From NCBI RefSeq assembly GCF_003610375.1, contig NZ_RAPZ01000013.1, positions 310,001 through 374,000 of the forward strand: a stretch of 64,000 nt of DNA, in the 5' to 3' direction. Numbering within the stretch: position 1 is the first letter of the stretch; each line of letters opens with the position of its first letter. A model generated the notes under the pieces. The model had not been told where the DNA came from. It ran no database searches and was given only the letters and a program-made list of their open reading frames with translations. The position numbers and the translations under genes are program-made. Positions 17,492 to 25,287 of this stretch are shown piece after piece. This stretch comes from Sphingomonas sp. PP-CC-1A-547. Lineage in GTDB: Bacteria; Pseudomonadota; Alphaproteobacteria; Sphingomonadales; Sphingomonadaceae.

Positions 17492-17503
17492 CGTGGTCCT
17501 ATC

Positions 17504-17589
17504 TCCGTCATGCCGGGCTTGACCCGGTACCCAGTGTCACGGACGCCTGTGTTCGTGGCTCTGGGTCCTGACGTGCGTCAGGATGACGA
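17504..17589. repeat. Mosaic REPIN left of the GIY-YIG pseudogene
   Basis: The left arm is GTCATGCCGGGCTTGACCCGG followed by TACCCAG (read as two parts), and the right arm is CTGGGTCCTGACG..CGTCAGGATGACG. The two arms carry different hairpin heads (CCGGGCTTGACCCGG against CCTGAC/GTCAGG), so this element combines two REP types. It ends 14 bases before the pseudogene. Confidence 0.75.
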
Positions 17590-17603
17590 TTGGGGGAAAT
17601 GAC

Positions 17604-17926
17604 GTGGATCGGCAACCGGCTGTCTACATCTGGCCAGCTGGCGCAACGGGACGCTGTACATCGGCGTCACGTCCAACCTGATGGCGCGGATCGTTCAGCA
17701 TCGTGCCGGATCCTTTGGCGGCTTTACGCGAATATACGGCGTCAAACGGCTCGTTTGATTCGCGATGGCGGACACGATGGAGGAGGTCATAGCTCGCGAG
17801 AAGCAGTTGAAGAACTGGTGCCGCGCCTGGAAGATCGAATTGATCGAAGCCGACAACCCGACTTGGCGCGATCTGGCAGAGAATTGGGGCTTCGATCCGC
17901 TCCCCCAGCCGTCATCCCGGGCTTGA
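17604..17926 (+). pseudogene. GIY-YIG nuclease family protein, broken by frameshift and stop
   Basis: A GTG with a GGGGGA ribosome site opens DRQPAVYI, the first half of a GIY-YIG domain. After 17630 the frame must shift by one base (one C missing) to continue LASWRNGTLYIGVTSNLMAR and QHRAGSFGGFTRIYGVKRLV. There a TGA at 17756-17758 replaces what is normally a Trp codon. The same frame then continues FAMADTMEEVIAREKQLKNW and WKIELIEADNPTWRDLAENWG to a TGA at 17924. Two independent lesions make this a decayed gene. Small proteins of this type, about 100 residues, are common in sphingomonads. The final codons lie inside the right-hand REPIN. Confidence 0.88.
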
Positions 17927-17993
17927 CCCGGGACCCAGAGCCGCAAGCACCTACGCTCGTGGCTCTGGGTCCTGACGTTCGTCAGGATGACGG
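17909..17993. repeat. Mosaic REPIN right of the GIY-YIG pseudogene
   Basis: The left arm is CCGTCATCCCGGGCTTGACC followed by CGGGACCCAG, and the right arm is CTGGGTCCTGACG-TT-CGTCAGGATGAC. It has the same unequal pair of hairpin heads as the copy at 17504, and the arms point the same way. The pseudogene stop codon lies inside the left arm. Confidence 0.8.
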
Positions 17994-18013
17994 AAGAACG
18001 ATAGCCCACCCAA

Positions 18014-19540
18014 TCACCCCATCGTCGGGATAACGAACGCGTCGTTATTGCGCGCAGGCCCACCATCCTCGGCCATCGCCGGCAGCGCAGACCCGTCCGG
18101 CCAACGCTGCGTGATCGTCTTCACCTTGGTCCAGAACTTCACGCCCTCCATGCCGTGCTGGTTGGTGTCGCCGAACGCCGAGCGCTTCCAGCCACCGAAG
18201 GTGTGATACGCGACCGGCACCGGAATCGGCACATTGATGCCGACCATCCCAACGTTCACCCGCGCCGCGAACTCGCGCGCCGCGTGGCCGTTGCGCGTGA
18301 AGATCGCGACGCCGTTGCCGTATTGATGCTCGCTCGGCAGGCGCACCGCCTCCTCGAAATCGGCGGCACGGACGACCTGGAGGACGGGTCCGAAGATCTC
18401 CTCCTTGTACGCCGACATCTCCGTCGTGACGTGATCGAACAGCGAAGGCCCGATGAAGAAGCCCTTCTCATGCCCCTGCAATGCAAACCCGCGCCCATCC
18501 ACGACCAGTTCAGCGCCTTCGTCGACGCCGGTTTGGATCCAGTTCTCGATCCGGGTGCGATGCGCCGCATTCACCACCGGCCCGTAATGCGCATCGTTGT
18601 CGGTCGACACGCCAACCCGCAAAGCAGCGATCGCCGGGATCAACTTCTCACGCAACGCGATCGCGGTCTTCTCGCCGACCGGCACCACCACCGGCAGCGC
18701 CATGCAGCGCTCGCCCGCGCTCCCGAACGCCGCGCCCGACAAGTCCGCGACGACCTGGTCGAGGTCCGCGTCGGGCATGACGATCCCGTGGTTCTTCGCG
18801 CCGCCCATCGCCTGGACGCGCTTGCCCGCCTCGACGCCGCGACGGTACACGTAATGCGCGATGTCGGACGACCCGACGAAGCTCACCGCCGAGATCGCCG
18901 GATGATCGAGGATCGCGTCGACCATTTCCTTGTCGCCGTGGACGACCTGGAAGATGCCCTCGGGCAGCCCCGCCTCGACGAACAATTCGCCCAACCGCAC
19001 CGGTACCGACGGATCGCGCTCGCTGGGCTTGAGGATGAACGCGTTGCCCGTGGCGATCGCCACGCCCGACATCCACAGCGGGATCATGGCCGGGAAGTTG
19101 AACGGCGTGATGCCCGCACCGATGCCGAGCGGCTGGCGCATCGAATACACGTCGATCCCCGGCCCGGCGCCCTGCGTGTATTCGCCCTTGAGGATGTGCG
19201 GGATGCCGCAGCAGAACTCGATCACCTCCAGCCCGCGCTGGATGTCGCCCTTCGAATCCGCGATCACCTTGCCGTGCTCGGACGACAGCAGCCGCGCGAG
19301 TTCGTCCATGTTCGCCTCGACGAGCCGCTTGAACTCGAACATCACGCGAGCACGCCGTTGAGGGTTAGTCGCAGCCCAGCCCGGCTGCGCCTTCTGCGCC
19401 GCGGCGACCGCACGGTCCAGATCGGTCGCACCCGACAGCCGCACGCGCGCCTGCACCTCGCCCGAATTCGGGTCGAACACGTCGCCGAAGCGCTCGGCCG
19501 TGCTGGCCGCACCGCTCACGAAATTCTCGATCGTCCGCAT
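18014..19540 (-). CDS. mmsA: Methylmalonate-semialdehyde dehydrogenase (CoA-acylating)
   Basis: This enzyme converts methylmalonate semialdehyde to propionyl-CoA with NAD and CoA, the last step of valine degradation before central metabolism. The protein of 508 residues has the ALDH-fold motifs ITPFNFPAMIPLWM, FVGSSDIAHYVYRRG and the catalytic cysteine in SAGERCMALPVVV; the RCMAL form and lack of the usual active-site Glu motif are typical of the CoA-acylating MmsA group. ATG at 19540 follows AGAGGA; the frame is open 50 codons further upstream across the promoter, which I reject. It diverges from a LysR gene. Confidence 0.95.
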   Translation of the reverse strand: MRTIENFVSGAASTAERFGDVFDPNSGEVQARVRLSGATDLDRAVAAAQKAQPGWAATNPQRRARVMFEFKRLVEANMDELARLLSSEHGKVIADSKGDIQRGLEVIEFCCGIPHILKGEYTQGAGPGIDVYSMRQPLGIGAGITPFNFPAMIPLWMSGVAIATGNAFILKPSERDPSVPVRLGELFVEAGLPEGIFQVVHGDKEMVDAILDHPAISAVSFVGSSDIAHYVYRRGVEAGKRVQAMGGAKNHGIVMPDADLDQVVADLSGAAFGSAGERCMALPVVVPVGEKTAIALREKLIPAIAALRVGVSTDNDAHYGPVVNAAHRTRIENWIQTGVDEGAELVVDGRGFALQGHEKGFFIGPSLFDHVTTEMSAYKEEIFGPVLQVVRAADFEEAVRLPSEHQYGNGVAIFTRNGHAAREFAARVNVGMVGINVPIPVPVAYHTFGGWKRSAFGDTNQHGMEGVKFWTKVKTITQRWPDGSALPAMAEDGGPARNNDAFVIPTMG

Positions 19541-19601
19541 GGCATCCTCTTCTTGTTGCACGCACCGTCGGGCATAAGCGTTTCGCAGCCAAGCGGGGTT
19601 G

Positions 19602-19622
19602 TTTGCAGAATCGCTCTGCGAA
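19602..19622. promoter_or_regulatory. Probable LysR binding site, mmsA/lysR intergenic
   Basis: The inverted repeat TTTGCAGA-N5-TCTGCGAA lies in the 106-base divergent gap. A further direct half-site TTTCGCAG lies at 19581-19588, about two helical turns away. LysR proteins usually bind a recognition palindrome plus an activation half-site arranged like this. Confidence 0.55.
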
Positions 19623-19646
19623 TATGCAGCATAGGGTGAGGCGTTC

Positions 19647-20564
19647 ATGGATTGGGACGACGTCCGGTATTTCCTCGCTCTGGCGCGCACGCACCGGCTT
19701 GGGCCAGCTGCAAAACTGCTGGGACAGGACGCGACGACGGTGTCGCGGCGACTCCAGCGACTGGAGCGGCGACTCCAGACGACGTTGTTCGAACAGACCG
19801 TCGCCGGATACGCGCTGACCGAACGCGGCGCGGCGCTGCTCGACCATGCCGAGACGATGGAGGCGTCAGCGCTCGGTATTCAGGAAGTCGTCGGCAACGA
19901 CGCAGGCGTGCTCGCCGGGCCGATCCGGTTGAGCGTCTCGGAAGGCTTCGGCAGCCGCATCCTCGCACCGCGCCTCGCGTCGTTCACCAACCAGCATCCG
20001 CGGATCGCGGTGGACCTGATTGCGTCGACGGGGTTCCTCAACCCGTCGCGGCGAGAGGCGGATATCGCGGTAATGCTCGCGCGACCGAAGAGCGGCCCAT
20101 TGGTGGCGCGAAAACTCACGGACTATCACCTTGGCCTCTACGCGCATCCCGATCACCTCGCGCGGGCGGGGCCGATCGCGACCACCGCGGACCTGATGCG
20201 GCACCGGCTGATCGGCTACGTACCGGACATGATCTACGTGCCCGAACTCCGCTATCTCGCGGAGATCGACGGGCGCCTGGATGCGTCGATCCGCAGTTCG
20301 AGCATCGTCGCGCAGGCCGAGCTTATCGCCGCGGGCGCGGGGTGCGGGATCCTGCCGTGCTTCATCGGCGACGGCATGCCGGGGCTAGTGCGGGTGCTGC
20401 CCGACGCCGTCGATATTCAGCGCTCGTTCTGGCTCGTCGTCCACCGCGACGTTCGCCGGATCGCGCGGATCGACCGGTTCATCGCCTGGCTGGACGCGAC
20501 CATCGGCGCGCTGAAGCCGCTGATGCTGGGCGTGCCCTCGGCGCCGATTGCCGCCCCCGAATGA
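19647..20564 (+). CDS. LysR-family regulator, probable activator of mmsA
   Basis: This 305-residue regulator has an N-terminal helix-turn-helix (DDVRYFLALARTHRLGPAAK then LLGQDATTVSRRLQRLERRL) and a C-terminal periplasmic-binding-protein-like effector domain starting near residue 88 (GPIRLSVSEGFGSRILAPRL). GGGTGAGG precedes ATG. It is transcribed away from mmsA with the palindromic site between them, so it probably controls valine or methylmalonate-semialdehyde metabolism and itself. The effector is unknown. Confidence 0.88.
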   Translation: MDWDDVRYFLALARTHRLGPAAKLLGQDATTVSRRLQRLERRLQTTLFEQTVAGYALTERGAALLDHAETMEASALGIQEVVGNDAGVLAGPIRLSVSEGFGSRILAPRLASFTNQHPRIAVDLIASTGFLNPSRREADIAVMLARPKSGPLVARKLTDYHLGLYAHPDHLARAGPIATTADLMRHRLIGYVPDMIYVPELRYLAEIDGRLDASIRSSSIVAQAELIAAGAGCGILPCFIGDGMPGLVRVLPDAVDIQRSFWLVVHRDVRRIARIDRFIAWLDATIGALKPLMLGVPSAPIAAPE

Positions 20565-20617
20565 CGCCCGTATAGATCGATGTTGCATGGCAGCATCGCC
20601 GGGCCCGGAGCAGCGCG

Positions 20618-21007
20618 TTGATCCCCAAACTTTATCACCAGATGATCGACGCGATCGGCGACGGCACCGGCCTGCCCGACATCATCCTCCATATTCATGC
20701 GGGCATGGCGCTGTTGATGATCGCCCGGCTGATCACGCGGCAGTCGTTCGGGACGTTCATTCCGTGGTGGGTGGTCGTCGCGGGCGAGGCGTTCAACGAG
20801 ATCATGGACCGGCTTAACTTCGGGTCCTGGCGCTGGGAGGACACCTCGCTGGACATCGTCAACACGCTGCTGTGGCCGACGGTGATCTGTGTCGGCGTGC
20901 GGTTGCGGCCGATGATTGCGCAGCGGGTTACGATCAAGACGGGTGTGGTGGAGACCGGGTCGGATGCCGTCTCGATAAAAGACGTGCCGGTCGAGACGCA
21001 GCACTAA
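20618..21007 (+). CDS. Small membrane protein of unknown function
   Basis: This 129-residue protein most likely begins at TTG (20618) behind a CCCGGAG ribosome site. It has two or three hydrophobic helices (about residues 22-38, 46-60 and 86-98) and aromatic-rich loops (FIPWWVVVAGEAFNEIMDRL and FGSWRWEDTSLDIVNTLLWP). I do not recognise a named family, though the layout resembles short integral membrane proteins of sphingomonads. It follows the LysR gene by 53 bases and could be cotranscribed with it. Confidence 0.65.
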   Translation: MIPKLYHQMIDAIGDGTGLPDIILHIHAGMALLMIARLITRQSFGTFIPWWVVVAGEAFNEIMDRLNFGSWRWEDTSLDIVNTLLWPTVICVGVRLRPMIAQRVTIKTGVVETGSDAVSIKDVPVETQH

Positions 21008-21011
21008 CCTG

Positions 21012-21117
21012 CTCCCCTCCCTGAAAGGGAGGGGTTGGGGGTGGGTCGGCCGATTGACTCGCGCGACGAATCCCAAGCAGCCTACCCACCCCTAGCCCCT
21101 CCCTTTCAGGGAGGGGA
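21012..21117. repeat. REPIN, family C (copy 2)
   Basis: The arms CTCCCCTCCCTGAAAGGGAG + GGGTTGGGGGTGGGT and ACCCACCCCTAGCCC + CTCCCTTTCAGGGAGGGGA are inverted around a spacer of about 35 bases. It lies between convergent genes and may also serve as a bidirectional terminator. Confidence 0.85.
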
Positions 21118-21166
21118 ACGCGTTGTGGGCGGGTGAGCGCAGTCTATTCCAGCCAACCGCCCTGGC

Positions 21167-22249
21167 TTAGCCCAAAGCCACATACCGTTGCAGGTGATAA
21201 TCCTCATCACCCAACTGGTGATCGATCATCACCAGCCGCTTGGCGTAATGCGACACGGCGTATTCCCACGTCATGCCGATCCCGCCGTGAAGCTGAATCG
21301 TTTCCTCCGCGACCAGCGCGCCGGTCCGCCCGATCGTGTATTTCGCCGCCGCCAGAGCCCGCTCGCGCGCCTTCGCGTCATCACCGTCGAACGCCGACGC
21401 CGCGTTGATCACCGCGGAATGCGCCTGCTCGATCTCCAGGAGAACCGTCGCCATGCGGTGCTGGAGCGCCTGGAACTTGCCGATCGGCACGCCGAACTGT
21501 TTCCGGTCGCGGAGGTAGCCGAGCGTGGCTTCCTTGACGAATTCCATCGCGCCGACCGCTTCGGCCGACAGCGCAAGCAACCCTGCACCGATCGCCACAT
21601 CGACGATCACCTGCCCCTGCCCTTCGCCACCAACGCGCGCATCCGCGCCGACAGTAACGTTCTCGAACGTCACATCACCGGCCGCGCCGCCTTCGATGAC
21701 GTTGAAGCTGCGCACCGACACCCCGGCCGTATCCGCCGGCACGAGCAACACGAGCGGATCACCGTCCTGCTCGACCGTCACCACGAACACCGATGCCGCA
21801 CCCGCCTGCGAAACGACTGCCTTCGTCCCGCTAAGCGTCCAACCATCGCCACTCTTCGTCGCGGTCACCGGCGTCGCGCCATCCTCATGCGCGAACGCGG
21901 CGATCGTCTCGCCGGACACGATTCCGGCGAGCGTTTCGTCATGCCCGCCAGCCTTCGCCAGCGCACGCCCCGCCATCAGCGCACCGAGGAACGGCTCGAC
22001 CACCAGCGCGCGGCCGAGCGCCTCGAACACCACCATGATGTCGAACCCGCTGCCGCCGAAACCGCCCGCCGCCTCGTCGAACAGCGCGGACACGATACCG
22101 AGTTCGTTCAACTGCTGCCAGACCGCTGGGTCGTATCCCGTGTCGCCATACGCGCCCGCGTTGCGCGTCTCGATCGGATAGCCGTCGCGCAACGCCCGCA
22201 CGAGCGTGTCGGCGAGCATGCGGCGGTCGTCGGTGTGTTCGAAGTTCAT
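21167..22249 (-). CDS. Acyl-CoA dehydrogenase family protein (shorter subunit)
   Basis: This 360-residue protein has the ACAD fold: an N-terminal helical part, then the middle beta-domain (GDGWTLSGTKAVVSQAGAAS), then RDRKQFGVPIGKFQALQHRM and the C-terminal QLHGGIGMTWEYAVSHYAKR. ATG at 22249 (MNFEHTDD) is chosen because upstream codons run into the next gene. Its partner gene ends four bases upstream, so the two are cotranscribed. Adjacent unequal ACAD pairs can form alpha2beta2 enzymes on CoA esters of sterol side chains or other bulky acids; whether this pair does so is inference. Confidence 0.85.
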   Translation of the reverse strand: MNFEHTDDRRMLADTLVRALRDGYPIETRNAGAYGDTGYDPAVWQQLNELGIVSALFDEAAGGFGGSGFDIMVVFEALGRALVVEPFLGALMAGRALAKAGGHDETLAGIVSGETIAAFAHEDGATPVTATKSGDGWTLSGTKAVVSQAGAASVFVVTVEQDGDPLVLLVPADTAGVSVRSFNVIEGGAAGDVTFENVTVGADARVGGEGQGQVIVDVAIGAGLLALSAEAVGAMEFVKEATLGYLRDRKQFGVPIGKFQALQHRMATVLLEIEQAHSAVINAASAFDGDDAKARERALAAAKYTIGRTGALVAEETIQLHGGIGMTWEYAVSHYAKRLVMIDHQLGDEDYHLQRYVALG

Positions 22250-22253
22250 GGTA

Positions 22254-23450
22254 TCACAGACCCAAGATGGCTTTGGAGATGATGTTCTTCTGGATCTCGT
22301 TCGACCCGCCGAAGATCGACAGTTTGCGGTTGTTGAAATAGCTCGGCGCCGCCATCGCCGCGTCCTCCGGGCCGACATCCTCGCCGTTCCAGCCGGCCTC
22401 CAGAGCCTCGGGTATGTAGGGCGCCGCGTACGAGCCATAGGCGCGACGCGTCAGCGAGGTGATCTCCTGGCGGATCTCGGTACCCTTGATCTTGAGCATC
22501 GAGCTCTCCGCGCCCGGCGCACCGCCGCCCGCGACCGCCGCCAGCACGCGAAGATTGGTCGTCTGCATGTTGGCCAGATCGATCTCGACCCGCGCCATCC
22601 GCGCCGCGAACAACGGATCATCCGCCAGCGAGCGCCCGCCCTTCTTCTGCATCTGCGCGACTTCCTTCAACCGCTCGAACGACGCGATCGAGAAGCCGAC
22701 GCCGGCGATGTTGGTGCGCTCATAGGTCAACAGGTACTTGGCGTAGGTCCAGCCCATATTCTCTTCGCCGACGAGATTGGCGACGGGCACCTCGACGTCG
22801 GTGAAGAACACCTCGTTCACCTCCTGCTCGCCGTCGATCAGCGTGATCGGGCGGACCTCGATGCCGGGCGACTTCATGTCGATCAGCAGGAACGAGATGC
22901 CCTCCTGCTTCTTCGCGGTCGCATCGGTGCGGACGAGGCAGAAGATCATGTCGGCATGCTGGCCGAGCGTCGTCCAGGTCTTCTGGCCGTTGACGACATA
23001 GACGTCGCCCTTCCGAACCGCAGTAGTCTTCAGGCCCGCGAGATCGGAGCCCGCACCCGGCTCGGAATAGCCCTGGCACCACCAGTCGGAGCCATCGAGG
23101 ATCCGCGGCAGCCACTGCTTCTTCTGCTCTTCGGAACCGTATTTGATCAGCACGGGACCGAGCATGTTGACGCCGAACGGAACGACGCGGGGCGCGTGCG
23201 CGAGCGCGGACTCGTTATCGAAGATGAACCGCTGGATCACGCTCCAGCCCGGGCCACCCCATTGCTCGGGCCAGTGGTTCGCCAGCCAGCCGCGTTCGTT
23301 GAGGATCGCGTGCCATTCCTCCATGTCCGACTTGCGCAGCCGCTTGCCCTCGCGAACCAGCGTCGAGAGCCGCGCGGGCAGTTTGTCGCGGAAGAACGCG
23401 CGGACTTCGTTGCGGAACGCTTCTTCCTCGGGCGTGAAGCTGAGATCCAT
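22254..23450 (-). CDS. Acyl-CoA dehydrogenase family protein (longer subunit)
   Basis: This is a protein of about 398 residues. It has LGPVLIKYGSEEQKKQWLPR, the FAD-binding motif YSEPGAGSDLAGL, VVNGQKTWTTLGQHADMIFC and the C-terminal NRKLSIFGGSNEIQKNIISK, where the GGSNEIQ motif corresponds to the family's EGT/GGS segment. Two ATGs six bases apart (23456 and 23450) both fit; AGGAG lies 10 bases from the second, which I prefer. It precedes the shorter ACAD gene by four bases. The substrate is unknown; bulky or branched acyl-CoA is a reasonable guess. Confidence 0.87.
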   Translation of the reverse strand: MDLSFTPEEEAFRNEVRAFFRDKLPARLSTLVREGKRLRKSDMEEWHAILNERGWLANHWPEQWGGPGWSVIQRFIFDNESALAHAPRVVPFGVNMLGPVLIKYGSEEQKKQWLPRILDGSDWWCQGYSEPGAGSDLAGLKTTAVRKGDVYVVNGQKTWTTLGQHADMIFCLVRTDATAKKQEGISFLLIDMKSPGIEVRPITLIDGEQEVNEVFFTDVEVPVANLVGEENMGWTYAKYLLTYERTNIAGVGFSIASFERLKEVAQMQKKGGRSLADDPLFAARMARVEIDLANMQTTNLRVLAAVAGGGAPGAESSMLKIKGTEIRQEITSLTRRAYGSYAAPYIPEALEAGWNGEDVGPEDAAMAAPSYFNNRKLSIFGGSNEIQKNIISKAILGL

Positions 23451-23581
23451 GGTCATGTGACTCCTGATGCTGGAGCCTGTGTGCCACAGTCGATCGTGGA
23501 ATTGAAGGACCGGTATGGTCAAAGTCGGAGAAAATACGATGCCTAACTACGCAGGTTAATCCGGGCGGTATCCAACTTCTT

Positions 23582-23692
23582 CTCCCCTCCCTGAAAGGGA
23601 GGGGTCGGGGGTGGGTCGGCCAGCTTGAGCCACGCGCGTTCGACTGTGTGGAAGCCAACCCACCCCCAGCCCCTCCCTTCCAGGGAGGGGAG
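23582..23692. repeat. REPIN, family C (copy 3)
   Basis: CTCCCCTCCCTGAAAGGGAG + GGGTCGGGGGTGGGTCGGCC and CCCACCCCCAGCCCCTCCCT + TCCAGGGAGGGGAG form inverted arms. The left outer 40 bases match the copy at 21012 almost exactly. It ends five bases from the porin stop codon. Confidence 0.85.
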
Positions 23693-23697
23693 CAGTC

Positions 23698-25236
23698 TCA
23701 GAACCGGTAGCTGATCCAGCCGGCGAGGAAGTCGGAGTTCTTGTACCCCGCATTCGTCAGTGCAGGCCCCGCGATCAAATGCTCGTACCGCCCGGTGAAC
23801 GACAGCCGCGAGGTGAACGGGTACACCGCCTGGAACCGCAGCGTATCGGCGATCTTCTTGCCCCCGAAATTCTGCGTCCCGGCAAACGCCGAGCCGTTCG
23901 CGCGGTACACCGCATCGCTCGTCGTATCGCGCCACGAGCGCTGATATTCCGCGGTCATGCGCAGCTTGCCGAACGGCGTGAACGTCACGTTGGGCGCCAG
24001 CGCGACCAGGTTGGTCGGCGTCGCGAACAGCTGATAGCTATAATAGATGTTGTTGCCGAACGGCGCCAACGAGTTGCGCAACGTGCCATTACCGTACGCG
24101 CCGCCGCCACTCGCATAGTCCGCGTGGAAACCGACGCGCGGCGCGGACTTGCTCTTGCCGAGCTTGTAGGTCTGGGCCAGCAGGATCAGCCACGCCTTGA
24201 TCGAGCGGTTGTCGTACGAACCGCCTTGGTAATTGATCGTCCAGTCGAGATTGACCGGCCCCGCATCGCCCCAGACGTGCAGGCCGTAGAAATTACGGAC
24301 TTCGCGCGCATTTTCCATGCCCCATACCGCCGCGCGGTTCCGCAGGCGCCAGAGGAACGGATCGACGTACAGCTTCGAGCCCCCGAACAGCGTCTCCGGC
24401 ACGACGATGCCCGTCGAGATGCCCGAGAACCGCCGCGCGCTCTCCGCGTTGTCGTCCTGTGTACCGCCATTGCCATACGCGGTCGGCTTGAAATCGAACA
24501 CGTCGGCACGGACGCCAGCGGTGCGCGCCCAGGCGCGGAAGCCGTTGAACCCGAAGAACAACGTGTTGTTGTCGCGCGGCACGACCAGCAGGTTGGGACC
24601 GTCCGCAAACGTCTGGCGGCCATAGCGCACGCCGACATCGATATCGGCGACCGTCCCGGTCAGGTCGACGAATGCCTGCTGCACCGCCAGCTTGTTGCGC
24701 AGGTTCGGCAACGCGGTCCCGAGATTCTGCCCCTCCAGCGTCCCATGCGCGAGCTCGCCGTAGAAACGAAGGTGCTGACCGACATGCAGGTCGGCGCCAC
24801 CGAACAGGCGGAGAATGTCCTGCCGCTGTGCCTCGGCATCGCGCAGATTGGGGTTGGTCGTCTCATTGACGCGCAACCGCGCCTCGCCCGACAGCGTCAG
24901 ATAAACGTCGCCATCACCCGCGATCGAGATGAACTTCAACTGTTCGACGATGTCCTTGCGCTTCTTCGGATCGCGCAGCTTCGACCAGTCCTCCGCCCAC
25001 CGCGACTGGTTGTAGCCACCCGTCGTCGTACCGTCGCCGATCGCGGCGTTGGGATAGCTCTCGGCGATCGGCGAGGCTTCGGCGGTGCTCGACACGTCCT
25101 TCGCGCCGGCATTCGCCGGTCGCGAGGGCGGCGCTTCGGCCTGCGCCATCGCCGCGCTCGAAAAGGCCAGGGTCGAAAGCGCGGACGCGGCAAAGCCGGC
25201 CGCATACGCCATGCGGCGGATCGTCATCGAGGTCAT
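23698..25236 (-). CDS. Alginate-export-type outer-membrane beta-barrel porin
   Basis: This is a protein of about 512 residues with a signal peptide ending near AMAQAEAPP (cleavage around residue 33). The mature part begins with a short linker then many alternating amphipathic strands (for example DGDVYLTLSGEARLRVNETT and LHVGQHLRFYGELAHG) and ends in the aromatic FLAGWISYRF, the C-terminal F expected of a BAM substrate. This fits the alginate_exp barrel family. It lies 51 bases downstream of dctA on the same strand, so it may let C4-dicarboxylates or related acids through the outer membrane. The specificity is an inference from context. Confidence 0.83.
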   Translation of the reverse strand: MTSMTIRRMAYAAGFAASALSTLAFSSAAMAQAEAPPSRPANAGAKDVSSTAEASPIAESYPNAAIGDGTTTGGYNQSRWAEDWSKLRDPKKRKDIVEQLKFISIAGDGDVYLTLSGEARLRVNETTNPNLRDAEAQRQDILRLFGGADLHVGQHLRFYGELAHGTLEGQNLGTALPNLRNKLAVQQAFVDLTGTVADIDVGVRYGRQTFADGPNLLVVPRDNNTLFFGFNGFRAWARTAGVRADVFDFKPTAYGNGGTQDDNAESARRFSGISTGIVVPETLFGGSKLYVDPFLWRLRNRAAVWGMENAREVRNFYGLHVWGDAGPVNLDWTINYQGGSYDNRSIKAWLILLAQTYKLGKSKSAPRVGFHADYASGGGAYGNGTLRNSLAPFGNNIYYSYQLFATPTNLVALAPNVTFTPFGKLRMTAEYQRSWRDTTSDAVYRANGSAFAGTQNFGGKKIADTLRFQAVYPFTSRLSFTGRYEHLIAGPALTNAGYKNSDFLAGWISYRF

Positions 25237-25287
25237 AAGCAAATATCCGGTACAGGACGCGGGACCGGCGAACCGGCCCCGTACGCG

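Noticed and set aside
18014..19690. Longer mmsA reading frame starting upstream of 19540
   Set aside because: The extra 50 codons cross the LysR site and start of the divergent gene and are not part of the MmsA family; the ATG at 19540 has a good ribosome site.
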